NCBI GenBank assembly: GCA_033977485.1
Contig: CM066990.1
Span: forward strand, 11,950,001 to 12,014,000
DNA length: 64,000 bases
Direction: 5' to 3'
Source: Hydrangea macrophylla
Taxonomy: Eukaryota > Streptophyta > Magnoliopsida > Cornales > Hydrangeaceae
The notes under the pieces were generated by a model. The model worked only from the letters and a program-made list of their open reading frames with translations. It made no database searches and had not been told where the DNA came from. Position 1 is the stretch's first letter. Each line of letters begins with the position of its first letter. The translations under genes were made by a program, and so were the position numbers. Positions 1-12,405 of the stretch are shown in pieces.

Positions 1-1475
1 GAAGATATTCAATCTTTGTTGTTGGGTCTCATTGCTAGTCCACTGAGGTTCGCATCACTTAGAAGTCTAGAAGATGAATGAATGCATGGGGGAAATCATC
101 ATGGGATATGTACAAACATGGTATGGACCACTTCCTAGGATATGAACTAATTTGAAGTACTTATAAGCATCAAATCAAAGGATGGAAGTAAAAGTATACT
201 TGCTGTGAATAGTGGACAGAACAGTGACCTGATCTTGTGGAAATTGAAAAGTAGGGATACAAATGTTTTCAATGCATACTTTTTTTAGATCATTCTTATT
301 ATGTTTAGAACACACACCAAAAAGACAAACCTCAATAACTTTTACAGATTGAGAGAAATCATATAAACAATATAGGTTACTCAGAAATAGAGTCCGTACT
401 GTCGACTCAAATGTCACAAAATCTTAGAAAATGAAAACAAAACATAAAGAGGCCCATATTATACCGAACGTTCTCTAATACGCCGACGTTCAAGGGAAAA
501 ATGGGTTGGGACCACTTCGTTTAGAAAAGTTTTCTGTAAAACAAGTTGAAATTCAACCAAGCTGCTGTGACAGCAAAAACAGAATGTCTGGAAAGAATGT
601 TTGGGTCCAAATGGACCCCTTTCAAGTGTTTCCAAGTCAAGCCAAAAATTGTGGGTGTTCTCTAATGAGTTAAGAAAGCTTTCCAAGTGGTCTCATGTTA
701 ATACTTTGAGTATTTAGTCCTAGAGAAATCATTGAACTCAGATTGTTCATTATTTTGAAGGTTTGGGGAAGAACTATGGTTTTATTCTTTAAAATCAAAA
801 TGAGGGGTTTAAGAGGGGTTTGGAATAGAGGTTTTGAGAGTATATTTTCAGAACTTAAATGGAGATTATGACCACTTGAAATATCAATATTGAACTCATG
901 TCAAGAACCTCCAATATTGTTGGAGAGCATTGTTTCCATTTGAGCATAACTTCAAGAATACTTTGGAAGTATTGAAGTTGGAATCATCATCTATCAAACA
1001 TGTTTCTGAGGTCAAGAACTACTATCCATAAGGATTCACTCGACTCAAACTTCATGTCATCACTTAGATGATGATGAACTAGTAAGTAATCAAAGAAAAA
1101 TCAAGAAGAAATGGGGGAAGAAGAGATGAACATATATATAAACAAGCAAGTAAATAGCAATCAATAGATGATAATCAATGTGATATTATACTTGTAGCTT
1201 GGTGTTTCACTCATAGATATTGACATTTGGACATGGAAATAGCTTCCTAACTCAAAAATACTCAAGAATGGTGATTGGGGAGGGGGGGGGGTATTTGAAT
1301 GTGAAGTATATGAGAGATAACGGAAGAAAACAATATTAGAACTCACTTTCTTATAGAAAATCAGTGGGAGAAGCTCCATTTCACTCTTCTAAACCTATCC
1401 CTATCTCTCTTTCTCTCTGCAACTTTCTCAAACTTTGCACTTATCCCCCCCCCTAAAATGAAGAGCAAAGGGGGG

Positions 1476-1485
1476 TTTATATAGG
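1476..1485 (-). promoter_or_regulatory. TATA box of the 1-2522 LTR
   Basis: The minus strand reads CCTATATAAA, followed by a C-rich and TCTC-rich leader. This fixes the transcription direction of the LTR as minus. Confidence 0.6.
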
Positions 1486-1621
1486 CCAATTTGGGGTGAT
1501 TTTGGGATTTAGAAAGTGTTCCCATTGGTCCCAAACATCTGTGAACATAAAACTACATCATTTTGGTCTTCAATTATTTAATTTGGACCCCCAAAATAAA
1601 TTACAAAAATGGACTCTACGG

Positions 1622-1700
1622 GGGTTGAGTGCTGCCACAACACTGGCCTTGTGCCACCGAGGCAGTGGCCCAATGCTGCCGCGGCACTGTTCCTCAGACG
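1622..1700. repeat. GGCACT/AGTGC palindromic cluster
   Basis: Several inverted and direct copies of AGTGCTGCC, GGCAGTGGCC and GCCGCGGCACTG occur within 80 bp. On the minus strand the cluster lies about 140 bp 5' of the TATA box. Related clusters occur at 14612-14690, 17718-17820 and 21645-21735. Confidence 0.6.
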
Positions 1701-2106
1701 CCCAGAAATTTACGTTTAGGCCCCCAGAGTTTTTGGTATTCACGAAAAGGCCCTATTTCATCCGAAATTCACAGAAAATGCGTACGGTTTCCAAATTGAG
1801 CTTGTGATATATCGTTGAAAATTTTATGGAGTCTAATTTCCATAAAGAATAGTTCAGAGATAGGTCACTTTGAAAAGTTTTGCGGTATTCGCGATAAAAG
1901 CTGATTTGATCGCCGTTTTCACCTTTGGAAATTCATAATAAATTCATTTTAAATCCAGAAATTATGTGCGTTATACCATTGGAAAGCTATTTACCTCTAG
2001 TATCGATGAAAAATGTTTGAAAAATGATGCGGCACTCCGGTTTCAAAGTTCACTTTTAGGTCAAATTGGTCAAACTAGGATTTGTATGAAATTCTGGGAA
2101 CCTCTG

Positions 2107-2340
2107 GGTGCTCTCAGGAGCTGACGTTTTAGTCTGATTTTCTTTTAAAACTCATTTTAGTACTTTTCATATGCTCTAGAATGATCTTAAAACTTTTTGG
2201 AGAATTCGAATGATTTCGGTCAAACCCGGTCAAACCGCTCAACGAGGACTTTCGGGGAACTTCCGGGGGTCTCTAGGAGCTGACGATTTCATCTGATTTG
2301 CTTCAAAACTCATTTTTAGTACTTTTTATGATGTAGCATG
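2107..2340. repeat. Two direct repeats of about 70 bp, 163 bp apart
   Basis: Both copies (from about 2107 and 2270) contain AGGAGCTGACG, then TCTGATTT, then AAACTCATTTT and TAGTACTTTT. They lie inside the LTR, upstream of its promoter on the minus strand. Confidence 0.6.
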
Positions 2341-2529
2341 TTTCCAGAATTTTTGGTCCAAATCTGGGAGTGTTTGGGCTTTCAGGGGTATTTTGGTCAT
2401 TCTGAGCATTTTGAGAGATAAGACTAACTACCAAGAGTCCTTTTTGAGTCTTTTTCGATCATTGTCAACTACCAAGCTATGGGTCTCCTAAATCTAATAG
2501 CTGACAAAATGGGGTGTCTACAATGTGTC

Positions 2530-3358
2530 TGGGAGCTCTATAGTTGTAGCATCCTCCATCTATTGATCTTGTCCCTAGCTGTTCTTAGGTGGTTGGAACT
2601 ATAGGTGTATTGCAAGGAAATTTATGTTGTTGCTTCTCCTCCCCATTCCATGTCCTTTTCTATCCTTGGCAATAACGGGGTGGTCTCTGTCCCTAGGATC
2701 TCATCGAGGATCGACTTCTTGAAGGCCTAACATCTGAATGATTCTCCACTTCTAAACCAATAACCAACTCTACAAACTCGTTACAAGAAAGACTAAGATG
2801 TCCTATTGTTAACCTTTGAATGGCCTGGTTCAACCCATCATGGAACTTCCAGTTTTACTTCTTAGAAGTGGCAATTAGGTGATAAGAAAAGTGGGTGAGC
2901 ATATCAAACTGAATTAGATACTGTCGGACACAGAGGTTCCCTTGAACTAATTCATTGAACTCCCTTTCCTTTTATAATTTCTCTGACTTCGAGAAGTACT
3001 TCTTCAAAAACCTTTCATGAAACACCACCCAATTCATGCGTCGAGCTGAGCACTTAAGAGACTCATAGATAAGATCCATGCCTCAGATCCACTGCTCTAA
3101 TTGCTAGCCCTCGCCTATACCATTAAAGTACTCAGGGCAGAGTTCCCTAAATCTCACAAGTAACTTATCTTCGGCTTGCCTCTGATGAGCTCTATTACAC
3201 TGTGGGTGGCAAATTCCTGTATTCCTCTCGATTCTCTAAAGAAAAGCTTCGAATACTCCTGTGGGATCCATACCTCTAGGAATCGGGTTGGGAGCACCAT
3301 TTCAGTTTCACGCATTACGGATAGCATTAGCCATCAGACGCTAGAAAATATAATTTAA
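2530..3358 (-). pseudogene. Gypsy gag relic
   Basis: Translated on the minus strand, scattered pieces match a chromovirus-type Retrotrans_gag domain. These include a W-x-V-F-H-E-R-F-L-K-K-Y-F stretch near 3000, then K-E-R-E-F-N-E-L-V-Q-G-N and Q-F-D-M-L-T-H-F near 2900-2960, and a decayed CCHC knuckle (C-Y-N-Y-R-A-P-R-H) at about 2530-2560. Several stop codons and frame changes break it. The knuckle ends almost exactly where the neighbouring LTR starts, so the element was probably cut by that insertion. No pol follows. In this family Gag packages the RNA; this copy cannot be functional. Confidence 0.6.
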
Positions 3359-3845
3359 ATAAACACTATTTGGTTCGGGAAAATCTACACAAGATATAAT
3401 AAGGATATCATATATATATATATATGAAACCACGTCAAACAGGTAGCAAGTAGCTAGGTCATGAAACACAATAGAAAGAAAAAAAAAAAGCCACCCTCGT
3501 ATTATTTAATTTCAATATCAGTACAGAGTACACTTGGATAAGAGGTAGGCTTTTAACAGAAGGTCCTAATAGTCTTAAAAACATTTAAGCACAAGAAAGG
3601 AAGTGACTAGGGTTGGTATTTGTAGAAAACTATCCCAATAAAGAGTAGAAAATGCAAATCTTAGCCCTATTTCTCTAGTGGGACTTGTGTTTGTGTGTTA
3701 CTCTATCTCTTTACACAATGGTGTATGTTCTGTGGTATGTTGTTGTGTTTAGTGCAGTCTTATGCTGGTCTTGAACTGGATTTGATGATAGGTTGAAAAG
3801 GGAATAGTGAAGAGAGAAAGAGGATATTTCAAAGTTAAACTTAAA

Positions 3846-3985
3846 GTGCTAATCGATTGCCATCCCTGGCAATCGATTGACATCTCTTCCTAACCAATCG
3901 ATTGCCATTACTAAGCAGTCGATTGTCTTGCATACCAATCAATTGAATTCAGGTCCAATTGATTGGTAGGGACTGGCAATCAAAC
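3846..3985. repeat. CAATCGATTG palindrome cluster
   Basis: At least six exact or near copies of the 10-bp palindrome CAATCGATTG or its variant CAATTGATTG occur, spaced 15-30 bp. It lies about 100 bp 5' of a TATATATAGG box at 4082. A smaller second cluster follows at 4460-4530. Confidence 0.7.
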
Positions 3986-4765
3986 CTCTTTAATGGATCA
4001 GAATCTCAGCAAATCATGGATTAATACGATGATTAGCCATTACAAGATGAACCTGGACATCCTTAGCTCATGAATAAACTAGTATATATAGGGGGGAGTG
4101 AGAGGAGTCAAGGGTTAGCTCATTTTTGGTTTTGTAGGATTTCATTTGGATTTTTACATTCTGTAAACAACTTTAAGTTCCAAGATTCTGCATTCTAATT
4201 ATAGTGTTCAATTCAAGTTTTACTTACAATTTCGTTAATGTTCTGAGATTAGTAGTTGTACTTTGTTATGTTCTCTATTTGAATCAACATAATATTTCAA
4301 TTTTTATGTTTGAATTCATGTTTAGATTCGTTTTCACTAACGTTGTTCTATATTCATGTTTATGCACCTCTAAATATGCTAGAGTAGACTCATGGTTGGG
4401 AACAATGTGATGTAACATTGTTACCCAGCCACTGCCATGAATCTATATAAAAGTCAGTGGCAATCGACACAGAATACAATTGATTGCCATGGACTCAGAG
4501 CCAATCGATTGGTATCTTATACCAATCAATTGGGAGACATTTTGGTAGGCACATGTCTTGGAAAGAATCTTTTTAGTCTTCAAGTGACTTTATTTTCAGA
4601 ACTTAACCCAAATTGATCTTCCAATTCAAATTGTAAACAAATTTTGAAATATGAGTCCTTAAAGTTAATTAATTTAATGAACATATATGATGAACACATT
4701 GAATATCCCTATCGATACCAGCATTTGGGCCCACTTCTAATTTCAAAAAAAAATTCAAATCCAAA

Positions 4766-4784
4766 TTCAAATACAAAGTGTCGC
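4766..4784 (-). other. Possible primer-binding site, TGGCGACAC
   Basis: On the minus strand, TGGCGACACTTTG directly follows an AAATTAAG end. Ogre/Tat elements use a primer site starting TGGCGACTC, complementary to tRNA-Arg; here 8 of the first 9 bases agree. It would mark the 3' end of the minus-strand LTR at about 4785. The assignment rests on that similarity and the right distance from the TATA box. Confidence 0.4.
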
Positions 4785-5216
4785 CACTTAATTTTTAAAA
4801 GGAGAATTAAGAAACCATTTTAAAAGTAGACCGATCTTTTGCGAAATCAAAGATAAACTGGGTCCGGGGATTATGGAATGAAAGGGGAAGGAGCCTGGTG
4901 GACTAAAACACCCCCTCTCATCCTATCTCACGATAGGCCTCTACTCAACTTCCTTTTTAATCGAATTATTAATCTAAGCATGCCCTCAACTAATACATAT
5001 ATATAAGTATACATAGCACAAGTATGTCAAAAGGGTGCAAAATTGCTAACGATAAAAGGCATGCAAAATCACATAGTTCAATTAGCAAGCAAAATGATAT
5101 GCAAATAAGGACAAGAGAACTTACCCGAGATCCAGCCGCAAAATTGGAAACGTGCAATGCACACAAAAAGTAGAAGTCCTAAGAAAAGGTCTCTAACACA
5201 TATATACACCTAAGGC

Positions 5217-5233
5217 AAGACCTAATTCTAAGG
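5217..5233. repeat. Target-site duplication of the LINE, left copy
   Basis: The 17 bases from 5217 to 5233 (core GACCTAATTCTAAGG) recur at 12389-12405, immediately after the A-rich 3' end of the LINE. Confidence 0.93.
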
Positions 5234-5388
5234 GTAAAAAGTATACACTATCTAGAGTGAGAAGCTCCTTCTTCTCTCTAGAACTTTTGTTTTCTTTTTT
5301 TTCATTACTTTCTGATTGTTTTCTTTTTTCCTTTTGCCTTTTTGATTTCCTCTTTCTTTTGTAATGTGAGAAAATGGGATCAAATTAG

Positions 5389-8300
5389 ATGAAAGGAAAT
5401 CAAAGTAATGGTTATAGTCCTCCCAAGAACAACAAATCTGATATGTTGCTTTGTGCTAGTGGTTTCAAAAACTCTAATGCTGTTAAGGAGGCTTGTTCTG
5501 CTTCTGGACAATCAACAAGGGACACAACCATGGGGGCTATGTCTGTTATCAATCCAGATCTAGAGAAAAAATACATCCTCACAGGAGATGGCTCTGTGCT
5601 ACTTAGGGATGGATCAAAAATTGAGAGTTCCCAATCTGCAAGACAAGTTAGAGTTCTTAATGTGGCTAAACCAACTGCTGGTCCTACCCATGTTGAAATG
5701 GATGTGGTTAAACCAACTTCCAGTGAGTCTAAGGATGCTGTTACTACTGGTCTTAGTGTGATAAATGAAACTACCAAGGAAAGGTCCCTCACTACTCCAA
5801 ACATGGCAAGTTCTCATGGCTTCTCTGATGGGGAGCTTGAACTACATGAAGATTGGGAAGAGAGCAGCCATTTCCAAGGTGTTCTTGAGAGTGGTAGGTC
5901 TATTAAAGAAATCCCTTTTAAATCCCTTCAAGATTCGAATGAAATCCTCAAGAGGAAAAAGCTTACTTCTAGTTTAGTTGTGAGTGAGGAAGAGTCTCCT
6001 GTTCATGGCTTCATTATTTCTAATCCTTCTCGGTCTAGAGTGGTTGGATTGACTAATGATGAAGTCATTGTGTTTTCTAAGGAAAGTGAAAATCATGGGA
6101 AGAATTTTACTGATGTAGTTAAGGAAATGGATACTAATGAACAAATGGAAAATGTGGATCCCTTAAGGCGTATAGCTGAGCTGGAAAAAGAAATTTTGAA
6201 GATCAAATCCAAATCCGCTGGAATCAATGCTGATAATGAACAGTGTTCTCAGAATTCCAATGGGGATGATAGGTATACGGATAGAGGGGAAAAGGAAAAC
6301 AATAAAGTCTCATTTGATCCAAAAGTTTCCTCAGATCGCAACCCCAATGTGTTTGCTGAAGGTGAACCGCACGCACCACGCGCCATGCGCCATAGCCACC
6401 CCAACGGTCACATTTCCACTGCCTTTGTTGCAAAAAGATGCTGGCAGTCACGTGGGTTCCGCAGCTTTAACCGTAATTCCAGGATCCATGTTAGCACATG
6501 GTCCCAAGAGCCCATTGCATCCTAACTTTTGTAAGGATGGTGCTACCCACGTGGATACGCCTAAGTCAGGCACTATAGTGCTGCCCGGGCCCATTGACAA
6601 AGCTGGGCTGCACATGGGCGAGGGCCACTTTTCCCTGATTCCCGGCGCCTTGTCCCCTGATCTCACCAAGACCACCCCAGCCTCCTCTAGCGGGTCAACT
6701 AAATGCCAAGGAGGTCACATGGGGGGTAGTTGCTTTTCCCCAACTTCCGGAAATCCGCTTGGGGGCACCATTCCTTTACCCACAGGGCCTATAGCTGCTC
6801 GGTGCACTCCCACCCCATTGGCTGAGTTAATGGACATTTCTGCTCAGCCCAATATATTATACAACAGGCCCCCAACCTCAACCACGGGTAAGATTTCTTA
6901 CCCCATTTCAACCTCTCAGCCTACTCAGTCTCTAGCCCCAAGCTGGGCTTCTATTTTGCAACCAAAAGTGGCAGCTGAGATCAAATTGAAGTATACTAAG
7001 CACAACAGAAATATGGACCGCATCAAAATTACTATGCCACAAGAACTTGCTGAAGTTGGAAGCAAGGAGTGGGATAATACACTGGTGGGTTACTTTATTG
7101 GCAAAAAGCTCCCATATTCACTGGTTAAAAATGCTACTGCAAGGCTATGGGAAAAAGTTGGGCTTCATGATATGCTAGCAACGGACTCAGGTTACTTCTT
7201 TTTTAAATTCAACTCCAAAGAAGAAAGCAATGCAGTGCTTGAAGGAGGGCCTTGGCACATTGTCGGGCAGCCAATCATCTTAAAACAGTGGCAAGTTGGC
7301 CTGGAATTAACCAAGGAAGCTCAATCTGCTATCCCAATTTGGGTTAGTATTTACAATATTCCCCTTGAATATTGGAATCCGGATGGACTTGGATATATCG
7401 CTAGTGTTATTGGGAAACCCCTACACGTCCATAAAATGACAGCTTCATGCCGCCAAATTTCGTTTGCCCGTATGTGTATAGAAGTCAGTGCTGACTACGA
7501 ATTGGTGAAGGATTTTGACATTGAATTTGTTGACCCTAGTTGTGGTGAAACAACCTTGATTACCTTGAAAGTCGAGTATCAATGGAGCCCAGTCAGGTGT
7601 GCCAAGTGCAGGAAATTTGGGCATAACTGTGCCAATCTCACTACTGTCCCTAAAATTCAAAAACAAGCTCCAAGACCATCCTCACCATCTACAAGGAACC
7701 AAGAGGAGGGTATTCGGATGATTGTAACTAAAGGCATGAATGTTGTTGACCAAGAACATATATGTATGCCATCTGCTTCAAATCCTATGGAGAAATCTCA
7801 AGAAATGGATTACACCACCAGGACAGAATTGCCTATTCAACCTTCTTCTGGGGATGTTATCACTGGAACAAGGCCTTACAATGCCATCGCTATTAATTTG
7901 GACAACAAATGGGGAATCTTAACTGGGCAGCCATACCACCCCAAGCCAGTGAGCAGGAAAGGGATTCCCTCCTTAGCTCTGGAAAGAGATCCATAGCTCA
8001 AACAGGTTCTCAAGTTACTACTATTGATGATAATATTAGCTATGTCCTGCAGACTCCCTGTCCAAAATTGTACAAACAAAACCAATTTGATGTTTTACAA
8101 GAGGCTCCCCTTCTTACTGAATCTAACTCTTTGGGAACTAGTATCAAGGCACAAGTGGAGGGGTATCATGGAGAGGATCATGACCAGAAAAATGAAGAGA
8201 AAACAAATGTTAGCAATCTTTCCAAAGAGGAATCTTGTCCCGGGCAGAGTGTGTACAACAATTCTTTTTTCCAACATCCTATGTCTAGGAAATCTAACGA

Positions 8301-8460
8301 GAATTCAAGCGATGATGAGGAGCAGCTGGCCCAAATGCCATCCTGCGAAAAATATTTGGCAGCTGACAGCCCAAAGCTATCTCCAAGCCACTCCAATAAG
8401 CAGAAGAACAAAACAGGAAGTTCTTCAGGTAAGAAAAAACGCTCTTCAAAACGTCGTTAA
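5389..8460 (+). pseudogene. LINE ORF1: RNA-binding protein with DUF4283 and zinc knuckle
   Basis: ORF1 of plant L1 elements binds the LINE RNA and acts as a chaperone. It starts with ATG at 5389 and is open in frame 1 to 6525. Coding similarity switches to frame 2 (6227-7996) somewhere between 6227 and 6440, then back to frame 1 near 7909 (to the stop at 8460). The middle contains short glycine/histidine-rich repeats (H-M-G, H-V-G with P-G), then a DUF4283 domain at about 6980-7560 with its usual G-G-P-W-H and P-I-W-V-S. A cysteine knuckle C-A-K-C-R-K-F-G-H-N-C follows near 7600; the last cysteine is closer to the histidine than usual. The tail (7909-8460) is polar and ends lysine/arginine-rich. 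Two one-base shifts would explain the frame changes. Confidence 0.88.
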
Positions 8461-11400
8461 TGATTATTTGTTGTTGGAATATCAGAGGGCTTAACGAGTC
8501 CACTAAACAACTTGAAATTTCTAAATTAGTCTTTAATCATAAGATTGACATTATGGGTATTGTGGAAACTAAAGTGAGGATTCCTAATCAAGACAAGATT
8601 CAAAGGAATATGCTCCCTAATTGGAACTTTATAACTAACAGCCAACCGGATTCTGTCGATAGAATATGGGTTGGCTGGAACCCAAATAAAGTTATTTTAA
8701 CTGTTCTACAATGTACTAGACAAGTTATCCACGTTAAAGTCGAATCTCTTGACTCTTTACTTAAATTTGAAGCTTCCTTTATTTATGGTTCTAATACCAT
8801 CCAAGGTAGACGGCCCCTTTGGTCTACCTTGAGAAACATTGCAGTTACCGTTGGTGATACTCCTTGGATTAGTCTTGGGGATTTTAACTCTGTCTTAAAC
8901 TCTGATGAAATTTTTGAAGGCAATCCAGGGAGAAACCAAGGGGCTGTGGAATTTAATGATCTTGTGAATGCTACTTGTCTTGTAGACCTTAGATTTACAG
9001 GGGTGTTCTTCTCTTGGAGCAACCGGCAATTCAACTCAGTGGAATTCACTAAAAGAAAACTTGATCGAGCTCTTGTTAATCCTGGATGGTTGGACACGTT
9101 TCCTTCAGCTTATGCGGATTTTCTCCCCCCCCCGGTATCTCTGACCATTCCTCGATTATTGTCAACTTATCTCCTCCTATAAGAATGAAAGGTAAACCAT
9201 TTAAGTTTTATAATTTTTGGACTGGATTGGAGAACTTTAATGCTACTGTTAGCACAGCTTGGGCTAGGAACAAGGATGGTACCCTTCAGTTTCAAGTTTT
9301 CCATGCCCTAAAAAATTTGAAAGGGGACCTGAAAAAATTAACCAAAAGTTTTATAGGAAAGGAGAGACTTCTAGCTAATAAAGCCCGGGAAGATCTTTGG
9401 GATTGTCAAAGGAAACTTGATGAGAACCCTAGTGACACATCCCTTAGAGTTCTAGAAAAAGATCTTTTGAGCAGGTTCTTACAAGCCATCCACATTGAAG
9501 AAGAAACTGTTAGACAGAAATCCCAAATCCAATGGCTTGATGCCGGGGATAAGAATACGGCTTACTTTCACAACTATATTAAAAACCGAAGGAACCATAA
9601 AAGAATTGTGTCTCTTACTAAGCCGGATGGTACTAAGACCATTAACGAGGAGGAAGCCCAAGCCGAAGCCATTAGATACTTTAAATCCATGCTTGGCACT
9701 CCTGCCTCCAATCCTTACCCTGGTATCATTGAACTAAGGAAAATCCTCCATAAGCGTATTCCCACGGATTTATTTAAAATTATGGATGACATTCCTACAG
9801 ATGATGACATAAAAGATGCTCTATTTAATATCCATAGTAACAAAGCTCCAGGTCCGGACGGTTATAATGCTCACTTCTTTAAATCTACTTGGCCCGCGAC
9901 CGGACACTTGGTTACTAAGGCTATAAAAGAATTTTTTATTTCTGGACAACTCTTAAAAGAGTCTAATGCGACCATTATAGCCCTCATCCCCAAAGTCCCT
10001 AACCCTTCAAGGATGAGCGACTTTAGGCCTATCTCGTGTTGCAATACTATCTACAAGTGCATCTCTAAAATCATATCTAAGAGACTTCAAAAATTTTTAC
10101 CTACTCTTGTTGACAACGCTCAATCTGCTTTTATTAAAGGTAGGAAAATTAGTGACAATGTACTTCTTGCCCAGGATCTCATGAGGGACTATCATAAGTC
10201 TTCTGGCCATCCTCGTGCTGCGGCCAAGGTTGACCTCATGAAAGCTTATGATAGTGTGAGTTGGGAATTTTTGCTTGATGTTCTTACGGTGCTTGGTTTC
10301 CCTCCCAAGATGCAAGGCTGGATTAGAGCTTGTATTACTAGTCCTAAGTACTCTATTAACTTTAATGGGGAATCGATTGGGTACTTTGAGGGTGCTAAAG
10401 GTCTTAGACAAGGTGACCCTATGTCACCTTACCTTTTTGTTCTTGTCATGGATACTCTTAGCCAATTGATTCAGCATAACATCCAACGGTCATCTTATTT
10501 TAAATACCATTGGAGATGTGATAAACTCAAAATTTCCCACCTTTGTTTTGCTGATGACCTTCTTTTATTTTTCAATGGTGATGTAAATTCGGCGTCAGTT
10601 ATGAAAAAATCTTTAGATCAATTTTATAACTTTACTGGCATGAAGGCTAATGATAACAAAAGCTGTTTGTTTACTGCAGGAATGGAGGAAAGCACTTCTA
10701 ATGATATATGTCGCTATCTCCCGTTTACTCTTGGTTCCCTCCCAATGAAGTACCTGGGTGTTCCGTTGATCACCACTAGACTAAAGAAGGGAGACTGTGA
10801 TGATCTCATCCAGAAAATCACATCTAGAATCACTTCTTGGACATCTAAATTGCTGTCTTATGCTGGCAGGCTTCAACTTATTCAATCAGTCCTTGCAGGG
10901 ATACAAAACTATTGGACTGCCATGTTTATTCTTCCTAAAAGTGTCCATAAGCATATTGAGAGTTTAATGTGTAGATTCCTTTGGACCGGAGGAACTGAAA
11001 AGGCACATAGTGCTAAAGTAGCTTGGGATCTAGTCTGTAGACCTATGAAGGAAGGGGGTCTTGGTCTTAAAAACCTTACTCAATTGAATTCCATTTTAAA
11101 CCTTAAACATATCTGGGCTATTTTTACTTCTAAAACCAAGTCCATTTGGGTGGACTGGATACATGCTTACATGTTGAAAGGGAAAAGTTTTTGGGAAGTT
11201 AAGACCCCATCCCAATGCTCTTGGTATTGGCGAAAGCTCCTTAAACTTAGGTCTATGGCTAGACCAATGCTTAAGCATAGGATTGGTAACGGGTGTGGCA
11301 CCTTTCTCTGGTATGATAACTGGCATCCTATGGGTCCTATTTTGGATAGAGTTGGAAGACGTGTCCAATATGATGCTGCCATCCCTTTAAATGCCAAAGT

Positions 11401-12100
11401 TTCTGCTGTTATTAATGGAAGTGAATGGAATTGGCCTCTTACAAACACTCTTGAATTAATGGATATAAGAGGCCAATTACATTCCTTGCCTCTCCCCACT
11501 ACCACTAGTGATGTGATTCAATGGTTACCCTCCCCAAATAATGTGTTTTCTTCTGCCAGTACATGGGATTATATTAGAACTCACTATCCCAAAGTCCCTT
11601 GGCATGGCCTCACACGGTTCCCGGGTCATATCCCTCGATATAGTTTTATTATGTGGTTGGTTGTACTTCATAGATTATCCACACATGATAGAATTTATAC
11701 TTACACTCCAGGACCTCTTGCTTGTGTTCTTTGTCACAAAGCTTTGGAATCTCATGACCATTTATTCTTTAATTGCTCATATTCTTCTTTTGTGTGGCAG
11801 GGAATTCTTAATAGGTTGGAAATCTCATATTCCGGCCATTCTTGGGATGATCTTGTGACCTGGGCAGCGAACAAGTGGAAAGGGAAAACTCCAAGGCAGG
11901 TTATTCCTAAAATGTGCATGGGTTTGGTTGTGTATAGCATCTGGAAAGAAAGGAATGCTCGTAGTTTCAAACTTGTAGTGAAGCCTAAGGAAAGAGTGTT
12001 ACAAGACATCTTTCTCCAGATTTCCTTACAGATTCAAGCAACATGGAAGAACGATCCCCACCTTCCTCAGTACATTGATAGATGGGCCATTACTACATAA
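8460..12100 (+). pseudogene. LINE ORF2: endonuclease and reverse transcriptase
   Basis: ORF2 nicks target DNA and copies the LINE RNA there. The start ATG at 8460 overlaps the ORF1 stop in the sequence TAATG. The AP-like endonuclease domain (8460-9180) shows W-N-I-R-G-L at residues 6-11, E-T-K at 36-38 and G-D-F-N near 8878. A nine-C run at 9125-9133 shifts the frame; the S-D-H motif continues in frame 2. The RT domain has G-P-D-G-Y, K-G-R-K-I-S-D-N, A-Y-D-S-V-S-W, R-Q-G-D-P-M-S-P and the catalytic F-A-D-D at 10547-10558. A zf-RVT domain near 11700-11800 has C-V-L-C and H-D-H-L-F-F-N-C. There is no RNase H domain. Apart from the homopolymer shift the protein is open for about 1,200 codons. 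Confidence 0.93.
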
Positions 12101-12388
12101 TTGGGGTGATTTGCTGTGGTCCTCATGTTTGACATACTTGACCTTGCCTTAATGTAAATCTTGAGTTTTGTTTGTTCTGTGAGTTTTGTAAGTTCGCTTT
12201 GTGCATTTGATTGTTAGGATGGGTATTTCTCTGGGGTTTTGGCTTTTGATGTTTTCCTATCCTATGTTGCATTATCTGGATGCTTTTTCTTTTTTGTGCT
12301 GATTGATTATCCTGGGGAATGCCCCTTGTACTTTTGTACAGTGCCGTTTGGCTTTCTTTTCGTTAAATTAACCTTTTTTTCGAAAAAA

Positions 12389-12405
12389 AAGACCTAATTC
12401 TAAGG
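12389..12405. repeat. Target-site duplication of the LINE, right copy
   Basis: Exact repeat of 5217-5233, directly after the A8 tail. Confidence 0.93.

Larger units (their letters stand above)
1..2522 (-). mobile_element. Partial minus-strand LTR, start motif TGTAGACACC
   Basis: Read on the minus strand, an LTR-like unit begins at 2522 with TGTAGACACCCC and runs towards position 1, where the window cuts it. It has a canonical minus-strand TATA box near 1480 followed by a pyrimidine- and AT-rich leader without a convincing gene. No strong polypurine tract lies on its upstream side (plus 2523-2560), so whether it is a 5', 3' or solo LTR is open. It directly abuts the zinc-knuckle end of the gag relic at 2530-3358, as if inserted there. 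The start motif is typical of plant Tat-group Gypsy LTRs; that assignment is inference. Confidence 0.55.
3359..4784. other. Unclassified region with promoter-like and palindromic parts
   Basis: There is no gene here. It contains a short (TA)n run near 3410-3424, TATA-like boxes at 4082-4091 and about 4444-4451, and two palindrome clusters (3846-3985 and 4460-4530). The order cluster, TATA, leader, second cluster resembles the Copia and Gypsy LTRs further right, so this may be a diverged LTR. I could not find its ends. Confidence 0.4.
5234..12388 (+). mobile_element. Nearly complete L1-type LINE
   Basis: A 7.16-kb non-LTR retrotransposon with a short 5' UTR (5234-5388), ORF1, ORF2, a 290-bp 3' UTR and a short terminal A8 run, all between perfect 17-bp TSDs. 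The long TSD and open frames point to a fairly recent insertion by target-primed reverse transcription into the minus-strand LTR H. Three apparent frame breaks (between 6227 and 6440, near 7909, at 9125-9133) make this copy unlikely to be autonomous, unless some are sequencing errors. Confidence 0.95.
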
